DNA from: a bacterium
GTDB taxonomy: Bacteria; Verrucomicrobiota; Kiritimatiellia; CAIKKV01; CAITUY01
Direction: 5' to 3'
Length of the DNA stretch: 64,000 nt
NCBI GenBank assembly: GCA_037128595.1
Contig: JBAXWB010000017.1
Location: forward strand, 45,208 to 109,207
The notes under the pieces were generated by a model. That model was not told the origin of the DNA and did not search any database. It saw only the letters and a program-made list of their open reading frames with translations. This document shows, piece by piece, positions 26,426 through 35,616 of the stretch. Positions within the stretch are counted from its first letter, which is position 1, and every line of letters starts with the position of its first letter. Both the position numbers and the translations under genes were made by a program.

Positions 26426-27919
26426 GTGATCACGATTCCAGATAAAGTGCGGCGGAAACTGCAGGAACTCCCCGATCAGCCGGGGTGTTATCTCATGCGG
26501 GACCGGCGGGGTAAGATTATTTACATCGGCAAGGCGGCCTCGTTGCGTAAACGCGTTCAGTCCTACTTCCGCACCAGTACCTGGGTAAGGGCTGACCCCA
26601 AACTACGCGGCTTGATCCGGAGTGTGGACGATTTCGATATCGTGGTCCTGCGCAATGAGGCCGAAGCCCTGCTGACGGAAGGCCAGCTGATCAAGGATTA
26701 TAAGCCCCGTTATAACGTTGATTTGAGGGATGACAAGCGGTTCCTGATGCTCCGGATTGATCTGGCCGAGCCCTGGCCCCAGTTCAAAGGGGTACGCATC
26801 CGGCGTGATGATGGCGCGGTGTATCTCGGGCCTTATGTCAATTCCGTCGCCACCCGGGTGGCCATGGATTTTGTGGAGAAGCATTTCGGCTTGCGCAAAT
26901 GTGCCCCGCGTGAACCTGATGCGATCCAACACAAACACTGCCTCAACGATATTGTCCGGTTCTGTTCCGCCCCCTGTATCGGACGGATCACCCGGGAGGC
27001 CTACCTGGAAAAGGTTGCCGCCGCGTGTGCCTTTCTGCGCGGGGAGACGCCCGCCCTGCTCGAGGCCATGCGGGAAAGCATGGCGGAGGCGGCAGCCCAC
27101 CATCATTTTGAAGAGGCGGCGGCGTTGCGCGACACCTGGTTCATGCTCCGGGAGATCACGCACCAGCGCGCACGGGTGGCGTCCACTCCGGAAATCAAGG
27201 CGGAGGATGCCAAGGCCGGGATAAAGGGGTTGCAGGAGGCGTTGAACCTGACTACACCGCCCCGGATGATTGAATGCTATGACATTTCCAATATTTCCGG
27301 GACCCACTCGGTGGCCAGTATGGTGTGCGCCGTGGATGGCATGCCTTCGCCCAATCGCTACCGTCACTTCAGGATCCGGACCGTGCATCAGGCGGATGAT
27401 CCCGCCATGATGGCGGAGGTGATCCGCAGGCGGTTTGAGCGGTTACAGCGGGATGGCGGAAACGGTCCTGATCTGCTGGTGGTGGACGGCGGGTTGTCGC
27501 AGTTGAATGCGGCGCGGGGTGAATTGCTGCTGCTGGGGGTGACCCACGTGCCGGTGATCGGCCTGGCGAAGCGGTTTGAGGAAATTCATGTTCCAGGGCA
27601 GGCGGCACCGCTCCGACTGCCATCGGATTCAAAAGCACTCTATGTGTTGCAACGGATTCGGGATGAGGCGCATCGGTTCGCGCTGGCCTATCACCGGCGG
27701 CTGCGGGGACGCCGTCTGAGGGAGTCGGCCCTGGATGAGATTCCCGGGATGGGGGAGAAGCGCAAGATGGCCCTCCTGAATCATTTCGGGTCCGTGCTCC
27801 GGCTTCAGCGCGCCTCGGCGGAAGAAATTGCCGCCGTGCCCGGCGTGAGCCTGACCTCCGCCAAAACCATCAATGAATGGCTGCGGGCGAGGAGTTCTCC
27901 AGGAACTCATCATGGATGA
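26426..27919 (+). CDS. uvrC: Excinuclease ABC subunit C, compact form
   Basis: Nucleotide excision repair nuclease. The GIY-YIG domain is at the N-terminus (DQPGCYLMRDRRGKIIYIGKA), and a cysteine-containing segment (CSAPCIGRI) lies near 180. A UVR motif (HHFEEAAALRDTW) is followed by the RNase H-like nuclease domain (CYDISNISGTHSVASM, LLVVDGGLSQLNAA, DEAHRFA) and the C-terminal HhH pair (IPGMGEKRKMALLNHFGS). At 497 residues it is about 100 shorter than the E. coli protein. The missing part lies between the UVR motif and the RNase H domain, while every catalytic motif is kept. It starts with GTG 26426. Confidence 0.93.
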   Translation: MITIPDKVRRKLQELPDQPGCYLMRDRRGKIIYIGKAASLRKRVQSYFRTSTWVRADPKLRGLIRSVDDFDIVVLRNEAEALLTEGQLIKDYKPRYNVDLRDDKRFLMLRIDLAEPWPQFKGVRIRRDDGAVYLGPYVNSVATRVAMDFVEKHFGLRKCAPREPDAIQHKHCLNDIVRFCSAPCIGRITREAYLEKVAAACAFLRGETPALLEAMRESMAEAAAHHHFEEAAALRDTWFMLREITHQRARVASTPEIKAEDAKAGIKGLQEALNLTTPPRMIECYDISNISGTHSVASMVCAVDGMPSPNRYRHFRIRTVHQADDPAMMAEVIRRRFERLQRDGGNGPDLLVVDGGLSQLNAARGELLLLGVTHVPVIGLAKRFEEIHVPGQAAPLRLPSDSKALYVLQRIRDEAHRFALAYHRRLRGRRLRESALDEIPGMGEKRKMALLNHFGSVLRLQRASAEEIAAVPGVSLTSAKTINEWLRARSSPGTHHG

Positions 27920-28011
27920 TTTTAACAACTCAGGGTGGCCGCCGGCGTCCCCGGCGGCGGCAGGTCGATCAGGTGCCCTTGAGGGACGAAATGAAGACCA
28001 AGGAATATAAA

Positions 28012-29796
28012 ATGAATGTGCCGCAAAAACTTTTGGCTCTGAGGAAACGGATGGCGGATCGCAGGGTGGCGGCCCTGGTGGTGCCGTCCTCGGATCCCCA
28101 TCAGAGCGAATATGTGGGAGCACGGTGGCAAACTCGGAAGTGGGCCTCCGGGTTTACCGGATCAGCTGGAACGTTAGTGATTACCTTGAAGTCTGCCGCA
28201 CTCTGGACGGATGGCCGGTATTTCCTCCAGGCTGAAAAAGAGCTGCAGGGGAGCGGGATCAGGCTTTTCAAGAGCCGGGAGCCGAAGGTGCCGACCATTA
28301 ACGACTGGATCATCGCCCAATTGAAGCCCGGCCAGACCGTTGCCTTCGACGGACAGGTCTTTTCGGTCTCGGCCGTACGGGACATGGAGAAAGCCTTCGC
28401 TGGTAAAAAGTTGAAACTCAAAACGCATGAAGATCTGTGCGATCAGGTGTGGACGGATCGTCCGCTTCCCTCGCAGGCGCCCGCGATCGATTTTCCTGTG
28501 AAATTTGCGGGGATCGGACGGAGCCGGAAACTGGCAGCCGTGCGCGCCAGGTTGGCAGAAAAAGGAGCCGACGCCTGCTTGCTCTCTTCCCTGGACGATA
28601 TCGCCTGGCTATTCAATATCCGGGGAAATGACGTGGAGCATTCACCGGTGGTGCTGGCTTATGCGCTGGTCGGGATGAAGGAAGCCATCCTCTTTGCTGA
28701 GCGTTCAAAATTCTCAATGGTCTTGCAAGCCACTCTCAAGAAACAGGGAGTGACCTTGCGTCCCTATGAGTCGGTCGGCCCCGCCCTCAAAGCTCTAAAA
28801 AAGGGAAAGGCGCTTTGTTATAACCCGCAACGGGTGAATAGCCGGCTGATCGATGCCATTCCGAAGGGGGTGCGCCGGTTGGAAGAGCCGCTGGATATCA
28901 CCACGGAATTAAAGGCCATAAAAAATCCCGTTGAGCAGGCGAATTGGGATACGGCCGCTCGGCTGGATGGTTTGGCGCTGGTGAAGTTCTTCGTCTGGCT
29001 TGAGCGTGAGCTGGCGCGCGGGGGGCGGGTAACGGAGTTTACCGCCAGGGAAACGCTCAAGGAATTCCGTCAGGCGGCGCCGGAGTATCGGGATGATAGT
29101 TTCAATGCGATATGCGGCTATCAGGCGAATGCGGCGATGATCCACTATACGGTCGACCGTGACTCGGCGGCTCAGCTCAAGCCAAAAGGCCTGTTTCTGG
29201 TGGATTCCGGCGGGAACTACTTTGAAGGGACGATGGACACCACCCGGACGGTAGCGCTCGGGCCGGTATCACCGGCGGCACGACGCCACTATACGTTAGT
29301 CCTCAAAGGAATGATCGCCTTGAGCCGGGTCTGTTTTCCTGCCGGGTTGACCGGGACCCATTTGGATGCTTTGGCGCGACTCCCGTTGTGGGGAGATGGG
29401 GTGAATTACAAACATGGGAGCGGACATGGGGTGGGGGCTTACCTGAATGTCCATGAGGGACCGCATGGGTTCACCTCGGTCTGGAGTCCCAGCGCCTTTA
29501 AGCCTGGGATGGTCGTAACCATAGAGCCCGGGTTCTACCGCGAGGGCAAATACGGGATCCGGATTGAGAACATGGCCCTGGTGGCGGAGGCGGGCAATGC
29601 CGGCTACGGACCATTCCTGCGCTTTGACACGCTAACGCTGTGTCCCATTGATACGGCACCATTAATCTTGGCCTTACTGACACCGGAAGAGCGTGCTTGG
29701 CTGAATGCTTACCATAAGACCGTGTGGACCCGTCTTTCGCCAGAACTTGAGGGTCCGGCCTTGGCTTGGTTAAAACGGAAAACCCGCCCGGTGTAA
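28012..29796 (+). CDS. pepP: Xaa-Pro aminopeptidase (M24B)
   Basis: Cytosolic metallopeptidase of about 594 residues that removes an N-terminal residue ahead of proline. It has the three-domain layout of the long (AMPP1/APP1-like) form: two creatinase-type N-terminal domains (SSDPHQSEYVG and SLDDIAWLFNIRG) and a pita-bread C-terminal domain. Metal ligands are visible in DSGGNYFEGTMDTTRT, KHGSGHGVGAYLNVHEGP, TIEPGFY and GIRIENM. ATG 28012 has AGGA seven bases upstream; ATG 27991 is equally plausible and adds seven residues. It lies close behind uvrC. Confidence 0.92.
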   Translation: MNVPQKLLALRKRMADRRVAALVVPSSDPHQSEYVGARWQTRKWASGFTGSAGTLVITLKSAALWTDGRYFLQAEKELQGSGIRLFKSREPKVPTINDWIIAQLKPGQTVAFDGQVFSVSAVRDMEKAFAGKKLKLKTHEDLCDQVWTDRPLPSQAPAIDFPVKFAGIGRSRKLAAVRARLAEKGADACLLSSLDDIAWLFNIRGNDVEHSPVVLAYALVGMKEAILFAERSKFSMVLQATLKKQGVTLRPYESVGPALKALKKGKALCYNPQRVNSRLIDAIPKGVRRLEEPLDITTELKAIKNPVEQANWDTAARLDGLALVKFFVWLERELARGGRVTEFTARETLKEFRQAAPEYRDDSFNAICGYQANAAMIHYTVDRDSAAQLKPKGLFLVDSGGNYFEGTMDTTRTVALGPVSPAARRHYTLVLKGMIALSRVCFPAGLTGTHLDALARLPLWGDGVNYKHGSGHGVGAYLNVHEGPHGFTSVWSPSAFKPGMVVTIEPGFYREGKYGIRIENMALVAEAGNAGYGPFLRFDTLTLCPIDTAPLILALLTPEERAWLNAYHKTVWTRLSPELEGPALAWLKRKTRPV

Positions 29797-29882
29797 CGGC
29801 GGTACGGGAAACGTGGTCATGTGCTAAAGCTTATAAACAGGGCTTTAGCAACGGGTCGTGCAATAAGGAATGGAGCAATACG

Positions 29883-30152
29883 ATGAAAACGATACAGGCT
29901 CGCCTTCCAGATTCTATTCACGGGAAAGTGCGCAGATTGGCTAACGATGAGCATATGTCTCTCAATCAATTCATGGTGACATCCATCTCCAATGAAGTGA
30001 TTCGCCATGAGACCAGCGATTTCTTCCGGGAAGCCTCCGCTCGTTTCAATGAAGAGGCCTTCAAGGATGCTCTGGCCTCCGTGCCTGATGTGCCCGCGCA
30101 GGCAAACGATTCTAATTTCAGGACAGCGACAGGTATCGGCTATTGGGGATAA
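29883..30152 (+). CDS. Small ribbon-helix-helix (Arc/CopG-like) protein
   Basis: An 89-residue protein. Its first 40 residues fit a ribbon-helix-helix DNA-binding fold (KTIQARLPDSIHGKVRRLANDEHMSLNQFM). The C-terminal half is acidic and disordered, as in antitoxins. ATG 29883 has GGAG seven bases upstream. No toxin-sized gene flanks it, since both neighbours are housekeeping enzymes. It may be an orphan HicB/CopG-type antitoxin or a small autoregulator. Confidence 0.75.
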   Translation: MKTIQARLPDSIHGKVRRLANDEHMSLNQFMVTSISNEVIRHETSDFFREASARFNEEAFKDALASVPDVPAQANDSNFRTATGIGYWG

Positions 30153-30214
30153 TGCCTGATAGATGAGTGGTTCCTTCTGGACTGAACAAGGGCGGCCTTG
30201 ATATAGGTGCATAC

Positions 30215-31384
30215 ATGACGAAGACCCTCAGAGAGCTTGTTCAGGACCGGGAGGAGAAGATATTGGATCATCCTCTGGCGACCCGCAGTTCGGCCAGTTT
30301 AGGCCGGCAGCGCGAGGAAGCGGAAGATCCCATCCGGTTGGCATTCCAGCGCGATGCCCATCGCATTCTTCATTGCACCGCGTTCCGGCGGCTCCGCTAC
30401 AAGACCCAGGTGATTTTCTCGCCTGAAAGCGACCATGTCTCCACGCGGGTGGACCATTCCCTCTATATGGCCTCCATTGCGCAGACCATTTCCCGGGCGC
30501 TGGGCTTGAATCAGGATCTGGCCTATGCCATTGCGTTGGGGCATGATCTGGGGCATGGCCCGTTTGGCCATGCCGGCGAAACGGCCCTGGACAAACTCTG
30601 GAAGCGCATTGATGCCTCGCAGTCATTTTCCCATGAACTGCACAGCCTGCGGGTGGTGGACCGGCTCGCTTTCCGGCCCTCCACGGAAGAGCATGGCCTG
30701 AACCTGACGTATGAGGTACGCGATGGAATTGTATGCCATTGCGGGGAGAGCACGGAACAGTACCTGGGGCCGCGTGCCAAGCCGGGGCCAGCCCTTGATA
30801 AAATCAAACGCCGCGGGATGGTCCCTTTTACACTGGAAGGCTGCGTGGTGCGGCTGGCGGACCGGATTGCCTATTCCGGGCGGGATTATGAGGATGCCCT
30901 GAGCGTGTTCGGGAAGATGCCGGCGTTGCCCAAAACGGTGATCCGGGTATTAGGCGCGGACAACCGCACCATTATTAATAATCTGGTGACGGATATGATC
31001 CGCACCAATCTCAAAACCCCGGAGCGGATCGGGTTTTCGGATGATGTCTTCGATGCCTTCACCCAGCTCTATCGTTATAACTGCAAGAATATTTACTATC
31101 ATCCGCTCCTGAAGGAATATGCGGTGCGCGCAGACAATATGCTCGCCAGTATCTTTGACTTTGAGCTGCGGGAGCTTTCGTCGCGTCGCCAAACCCTGTG
31201 GGGATTATCTGCAGACCGGGATTCGGTTGCGGTCCGTGAGCTGCATCATTTCATCCAGAAAATGTATGGTAAGCGGGATCGTCCGGCCTTGTCCCAGATC
31301 ATCATCGACCATATGTCGCTGATGACGGACCGTTATGCGCGGAGCTTCTTCCAGGAAATATTCCTGCCCAAGCCGGTGGGGTGA
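30215..31384 (+). CDS. dgt: Deoxyguanosinetriphosphate triphosphohydrolase-like HD protein
   Basis: A 389-residue HD-domain enzyme that removes triphosphate from dNTPs. The metal-binding set is visible: VDHSLYMASIAQ (H), ALGHDLGHGPFGHAGE (HD and following H residues), and the distal D in RLADRIAYSGRDYEDA. The N-terminal AFQRDAHRILHCTAFRRLRYKTQV is a family hallmark. The start is ATG 30215 with AGGTG just upstream; an in-frame ATG at 30167 lacks support. Length and domain order fit the dGTPase type 2 subfamily. Confidence 0.93.
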   Translation: MTKTLRELVQDREEKILDHPLATRSSASLGRQREEAEDPIRLAFQRDAHRILHCTAFRRLRYKTQVIFSPESDHVSTRVDHSLYMASIAQTISRALGLNQDLAYAIALGHDLGHGPFGHAGETALDKLWKRIDASQSFSHELHSLRVVDRLAFRPSTEEHGLNLTYEVRDGIVCHCGESTEQYLGPRAKPGPALDKIKRRGMVPFTLEGCVVRLADRIAYSGRDYEDALSVFGKMPALPKTVIRVLGADNRTIINNLVTDMIRTNLKTPERIGFSDDVFDAFTQLYRYNCKNIYYHPLLKEYAVRADNMLASIFDFELRELSSRRQTLWGLSADRDSVAVRELHHFIQKMYGKRDRPALSQIIIDHMSLMTDRYARSFFQEIFLPKPVG

Positions 31385-31436
31385 TTTTTCTGGCGTCTTG
31401 ACATGGGTGGGGGGGTTTGATAACTCCGCCCGCGCC

Positions 31437-32414
31437 ATGGTGCAAAAGAAAGACATATCGGCGGATGAATCCCCTGCGGTGACGATTCTGGCTCCTGCCA
31501 AAATCAACCTGACCCTTGAGATTCTCGGCAAGCGGCCTGACGGGTATCATGACCTCCGGAGCCTGGTGGTTCCGGTCTCTCTTTATGACACCCTCACGCT
31601 CACGGCGACGGAGGGCGCGTCGATTGACGTCTCCTGCGCGGTGGTCGGGTTGCCCGGGGAGAATCAGGTGCTGCTGCCGGCGCCGGCGGATAACCTGGCG
31701 GCGCGTGCGGCCGGGCTGTTGCGCGAAGCCACGGGGTATGCGGGCGGGGCCCGGATTGAAATTCAAAAAGAAATCCCGATCGGGGGCGGCATGGGCGGGG
31801 GCAGCGCAGATGCCGCAGGGACGCTGGTCGGCCTGAACCGGCTCTGGCAGACGGGATTAGCCGTTGAGCCATTAATGGAATTGGGGGCCCGGCTGGGGAG
31901 CGATATTCCCGCCATGGTCTACGGGAAACCGGTATGTATGGAGGGGCGGGGCGAAAAAGTGCGTCCGGTTCCCTGCCATTGGCCTGCGGGAACCCAGTGG
32001 TGGATTGTCGTGGTCAATCCCGGCTTTAATGCTCCCACCCGGGATATCTATCGCAGATTTAGAACAGGGTTGACTTCACCTCAAGAAACCTTTATCAATG
32101 CGTGCTTTGCGCTCGAAAGAGGAGATGTGAAACTGGCTTCTGCCAGTCTCCAGAATTCTCTGGAAGCGGTGGTTTTTAACAAATATCCGCTCCTGTTGAT
32201 TCTCGCCGAGAGGCTGAAATCTGCAGGGGCGTTGGGGGTATTGTTGTCGGGCAGCGGGGCCTCGGTTTTTGCCGTGGCTGCCAATCACGACCAAGCCCTG
32301 GCGATTGAAGCGCAGGTAAAGGGTGAGTTGGGGCCATGGTTATGGACGAAGGTTGCGCAAATATTGCCCGATAGTGTAATGGTAGCACACGGCCCTTTGA
32401 CGGCTAGAGTCTAG
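31437..32414 (+). CDS. ispE: 4-diphosphocytidyl-2-C-methyl-D-erythritol kinase
   Basis: GHMP kinase of 325 residues in the MEP isoprenoid pathway. Motifs are APAKINLTLEILGKRPDGYHDL at the start, the ATP loop PIGGGMGGGSADAAG near 120-135, and the third motif VLLSGSGASVFAVAA. ATG 31437 fits the family start. The reading frame runs into the tRNA-Gln gene: the last 16 or so residues (from about 310) and the stop at 32412-32414 are encoded inside the tRNA. The conserved domain ends before that point, so the extra tail may be tolerated. Either the stop was lost and the tRNA supplies a new one, or the message is processed at the tRNA. Confidence 0.93.
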   Translation: MVQKKDISADESPAVTILAPAKINLTLEILGKRPDGYHDLRSLVVPVSLYDTLTLTATEGASIDVSCAVVGLPGENQVLLPAPADNLAARAAGLLREATGYAGGARIEIQKEIPIGGGMGGGSADAAGTLVGLNRLWQTGLAVEPLMELGARLGSDIPAMVYGKPVCMEGRGEKVRPVPCHWPAGTQWWIVVVNPGFNAPTRDIYRRFRTGLTSPQETFINACFALERGDVKLASASLQNSLEAVVFNKYPLLLILAERLKSAGALGVLLSGSGASVFAVAANHDQALAIEAQVKGELGPWLWTKVAQILPDSVMVAHGPLTARV

Positions 32415-32438
32415 GTTCAAATCCTAGTCGGGCAACCA
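32365..32438 (+). tRNA. tRNA-Gln (anticodon TTG), CCA encoded
   Basis: Acceptor stem TGCCCGA (32365-32371) pairs with TCGGGCA (32428-32434), with the U1-A72 pair usual for tRNA-Gln. A short D arm, an anticodon loop CTTTGAC (anticodon TTG) and a T arm CTAGG/CCTAG with loop TTCAAAT follow. Discriminator A is at 32435, then encoded CCA. The anticodon stem has one mismatch at its base. Its first 50 bases overlap the ispE reading frame. Confidence 0.93.
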
Positions 32439-32469
32439 TCAGGCGTTGAGTTATAGTAAGTAGACTATT

Positions 32470-33399
32470 ATGAAGATTTTTACAGGTACAGCGAATCCGA
32501 AGTTGGCGCAGAACATTGCCGACTCGCTTGGCATCCCATTGGGGAAAGCGATGGTCAACCGTTTCCCCGATGGCGAGACGGCTGTGAAGATCCTTGAAAA
32601 CGTCAGAGGCCGGGATGTCTTTATCGTCCAACCCACCTGTCATCCGGCGAATGAAACCCTGATGGAACTGCTGATCATGGTGGATGCGTTGCGTCGTGCC
32701 TCCGCCGCCCGGATTACCGCAGTAATGCCTTTTTACGGATATGCCCGGCAGGATCGCAAAGATCAGCCCCGCGTTCCGATCACCGCCAAACTGGTCGCCA
32801 ATATCCTGGTGGCGGCGGGAACCAACCGGTTGCTGACGATGGATCTGCACGCCCAGCAGTTGCAGGGATTTTTCGACATTCCCGTGGACCATCTGTATGC
32901 GTCGCCGGTGATTGCCAAACATTTGATTGATAAGAAATTAAGCAAGCTGGTGGTCGTCTCCCCGGATACCGGTGGCCTCAAGATGGCACATGCCTATTCC
33001 GAGATGCTCGGGGCCGGGCTGGCCATTGTCGCGAAACAGCGCAAGGGCCCCAGTGAAGTGGAAGCATTGACCATGGTCGGTGATGTTCGCGGATGTAACT
33101 GTGTCCTGGTGGATGATCTGGCGACCACGGCCGGAACCCTGACCACGGCAGCCCGCATTCTCAAGGAAAATGGCGCCGAAGGCATCTATGCGGCCGTGTC
33201 GCATGCGGTGTTGACGGATGTCGGGGTTGAGCGGTTGAAAAACTCTCAGATCAAGGAACTGGTGGTCACGGATACAGTGCCGCTGCTGGCGAACCCGAAT
33301 GGATTTCCCGTAACGGTGCTTTCCGTGGCGGGATTATTGGGGGAAGCCATTTTGCGCATTCATGACAATCAGTCAGTATCGTCGTTATTCAAGGTTTAG
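32470..33399 (+). CDS. prs: Ribose-phosphate pyrophosphokinase
   Basis: Makes PRPP from ribose 5-phosphate and ATP. The 309-residue product has the class I motifs RFPDGE near 36, YGYARQDRKDQPR near 93-105, the histidine of TMDLHAQQLQGFFD, and the PRPP-binding loop VLVDDLATTAGTL. It follows tRNA-Gln and heads the classic order prs-rplY-pth. Confidence 0.96.
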   Translation: MKIFTGTANPKLAQNIADSLGIPLGKAMVNRFPDGETAVKILENVRGRDVFIVQPTCHPANETLMELLIMVDALRRASAARITAVMPFYGYARQDRKDQPRVPITAKLVANILVAAGTNRLLTMDLHAQQLQGFFDIPVDHLYASPVIAKHLIDKKLSKLVVVSPDTGGLKMAHAYSEMLGAGLAIVAKQRKGPSEVEALTMVGDVRGCNCVLVDDLATTAGTLTTAARILKENGAEGIYAAVSHAVLTDVGVERLKNSQIKELVVTDTVPLLANPNGFPVTVLSVAGLLGEAILRIHDNQSVSSLFKV

Positions 33400-33425
33400 G
33401 TTAAGTTGAAAGGGAAAAGGTAAGT

Positions 33426-34154
33426 ATGGGAAAAGAAATTAAATTGTCTGCGAGCAAACGCGAAACCTCCGGAACGTCGGCTGCCAAGGCCTTGCGCCGG
33501 ACAGGCTTTGTGCCTGCCGTTGTGTACGGGGAAAAAGCCGCCTGTTCGATCAAGATCAATGGTCGTGCTTTCGAGTCGATGATTACGCATAACGCCAGTG
33601 AAAACCTGATTGTGGATCTGGATGTGGACGGCAGCGTGGTCAAGGCGTTGTTGCGCGAGGTCCAGCATAGCGTCATCAAGGGCGAAGTGCTGCATGCTGA
33701 TTTCCTGGAAATCTCGATGACCAAGAAGATGCGCGTGACCATTACGATCGAGCTCAAGGGCGAGCCGGTGGGTGTGTCGCAACAGAGCGGTATCCTGGAG
33801 CACTTGCTGCGCCAGATCGAAGTCGAGTGTCTGCCGGGTGACCTGGTGGATTCCTTCGAGGTGGATGTGACCGAACTGGGCCTGGGCAAGACCATGATGA
33901 TCCGGGACATCAAGCTGGATGCGAAGTACACGGTGTTGACCGCGGGTGATGTGGCTGTGGCCACGGTGGTGGCGCCTCGTGAGGAGAAGGTCGATGAAGC
34001 CGCAGCGGCGGCAGCAGCGGCTCCTGAGGTGATCGGCAAGAAGAAGGAAGAAGGGGCGGCGGAAGGTGCAGCTCCTGTGAAGGGTGCGGCAGCTCCTGCG
34101 AAAGGGGCGGCAGCTCCTGCGAAGGCTGCAGCGGCTAAGCCTGCCAAGAAATAA
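33426..34154 (+). CDS. rplY: Ribosomal protein L25/Ctc with Ala/Lys-rich tail
   Basis: Binds 5S rRNA in the large ribosomal subunit. The L25 fold is at 1-95 (KRETSGTSAAKALRRTGFVPAVVYG), and the Ctc-type second beta domain at about 100-185. From about residue 185 the protein turns into a low-complexity tail of alanine, lysine, proline and glycine, with two near-identical GAAAPAK units in DNA at about 34080-34130. The tail is probably a flexible extension. AGG lies before ATG 33426. It is followed by pth with three bases between stop and start. Confidence 0.94.
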   Translation: MGKEIKLSASKRETSGTSAAKALRRTGFVPAVVYGEKAACSIKINGRAFESMITHNASENLIVDLDVDGSVVKALLREVQHSVIKGEVLHADFLEISMTKKMRVTITIELKGEPVGVSQQSGILEHLLRQIEVECLPGDLVDSFEVDVTELGLGKTMMIRDIKLDAKYTVLTAGDVAVATVVAPREEKVDEAAAAAAAAPEVIGKKKEEGAAEGAAPVKGAAAPAKGAAAPAKAAAAKPAKK

Positions 34155-34157
34155 TCC

Positions 34158-34775
34158 GTGAAAATAGTAGTGGGACTTGGCAATCCGGGTGCGGAATACG
34201 AGCGAACGCCGCACAACATGGGTTTTTTGCTGGTGGATTGCCTGGCGGAACGCTTGGGTTGCAAGCTGAAAGCCGGTTCAAAATTTGATGCGTTTGTCGG
34301 GTCTGCGGTGTATGCCGGCGAGGAGTTGATCCTCGTAAAGCCTCAAACGTTTATGAATAATAGCGGTAGGGCGGTCGGGGCGGTGTTAAATTACCGCAAG
34401 GTAAGCCCGGCGGATCTGCTGGTAGTGGTGGATGATGCGGATATTCCGCTCGGAACACTGCGCCTCCGTAAAAAGGGTAGCGCAGGTGGACATCGGGGAT
34501 TGGCGTCAATCAACGAGATCCTGGGGACGACGGAATACGCACGGGTACGGGTCGGGATCGGGCGTGGGGCGACTCACGATGATCTGGTAGACCATGTGCT
34601 TGGAAAGTTCGGACGCGAGGAGTGGGCGGTGGTCCAGAAAGCGATCGGGGAAACGGCTGATGCTGTTCAGGTCATTCTGGAAAAAGGCATGGATTTTGCG
34701 ATGAACCGCTTTAATGCCAGGCAGGAAAATCCGGCCGGCTTAGACGATGTAACGGCAGGAGGAAAAAAGCAGTGA
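34158..34775 (+). CDS. pth: Peptidyl-tRNA hydrolase
   Basis: Recycles peptidyl-tRNA. The 205-residue protein has the catalytic site N9 and H19 (GLGNPGAEYERTPHNMGF), plus KPQTFMNNSG and GSAGGHRGLASI. It starts with GTG. Its stop overlaps the rpsF GTG start (GTGA, 34772-34775). Family length is about 190, so the C-terminal tail is a little long. Confidence 0.96.
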   Translation: MKIVVGLGNPGAEYERTPHNMGFLLVDCLAERLGCKLKAGSKFDAFVGSAVYAGEELILVKPQTFMNNSGRAVGAVLNYRKVSPADLLVVVDDADIPLGTLRLRKKGSAGGHRGLASINEILGTTEYARVRVGIGRGATHDDLVDHVLGKFGREEWAVVQKAIGETADAVQVILEKGMDFAMNRFNARQENPAGLDDVTAGGKKQ

Positions 34776-35104
34776 ATATGTACGAAGGATTGTTCATTTT
34801 TGGTGAAACCGTTCAAGAAGAGCGTTTGAAGGATCTGGCCGCTTATGTGACCAGTGAGATCGAAAAAGCCGGCGGCAAGGTTCTGGAATCCCGCGATATG
34901 GGACGCCGGTCATTTGCCCGGATTATGCAGAAAAAAGAGTCCGGATTCTACTTGTCGGTCACGTTCCGGATTGCTGCCGACAAGATCAGTGTGCTGACCT
35001 CCCGCTATCATTTGAATGACGATGTGTTCCGCGTTCAGATCACCCGCGTGGATGAGAAGTTGCTGAACAAGACGCCGGCAGTGGCCCCCGCGGTCCCTGC
35101 CTGA
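34772..35104 (+). CDS. rpsF: 30S ribosomal protein S6
   Basis: A 110-residue S6 (NMYEGLFIF, GKVLESRDMGRRSFARIMQKKESGFY). GTG 34772 has AGGAGG nine bases upstream and overlaps the pth stop; ATG 34778 is the alternative. S6 pairs with S18, encoded two genes further on, with ssb between them as in many bacteria. Confidence 0.95.
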   Translation: MNMYEGLFIFGETVQEERLKDLAAYVTSEIEKAGGKVLESRDMGRRSFARIMQKKESGFYLSVTFRIAADKISVLTSRYHLNDDVFRVQITRVDEKLLNKTPAVAPAVPA

Positions 35105-35123
35105 TTTCGGAAGGGTGTCTCTT

Positions 35124-35591
35124 ATGGCCACGATGAATAAAGTTTTCCTGGTTGGAAATCTTACCCGCGATCCCGAGGTGAGCTATTTGCCCTCGGGAAA
35201 GGCGTTGGCCAAAATCCGGATGGCGATCAGCAATAAATACAAGTTGGCCTCAGGCGAAGAGCGCGAGGAAACCTGTTTTGTCAATGTGGTCGTGTGGGGC
35301 AAACAGGGTGAGGCGTGCGGACAGTATCTGTCAAAAGGCTCGCCACTCCTGGTGGAAGGCCGCCTGAAATATGATGAATGGGAAAAGGACGGCCAGAAGC
35401 ATAACCGCCTTGAGGTGGTGGCCGACCGGACCCAGTTTATCGGTGCTCCGAAACGCAGCGCGGAATACAGCGATGCTCCGGACTCCCCTGTGGGCGAGAT
35501 TCGCCCGGCTCAGGTGGTCCGGGGAGGCGCGGCTCCCTCTGCGGCTGGGGATGTGCCTCCGACCGGGGATGATGATAATTTGCCGTTTTAA
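35124..35591 (+). CDS. ssb: Single-stranded DNA-binding protein
   Basis: SSB of 155 residues. The OB fold covers about 1-110 (MNKVFLVGNLTRDPE, KIRMAISNKY, VNVVVWGKQGEACGQYLSKG), followed by a short linker and the acidic partner-binding tip DDDNLPF. ATG 35124 has AAGGG eight bases ahead; GTG 35115 and ATG 35133 are other options. It lies between rpsF and rpsR. Confidence 0.96.
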   Translation: MATMNKVFLVGNLTRDPEVSYLPSGKALAKIRMAISNKYKLASGEEREETCFVNVVVWGKQGEACGQYLSKGSPLLVEGRLKYDEWEKDGQKHNRLEVVADRTQFIGAPKRSAEYSDAPDSPVGEIRPAQVVRGGAAPSAAGDVPPTGDDDNLPF

Positions 35592-35616
35592 TTTTTAAGG
35601 AGAAGGAAGACTAGTT

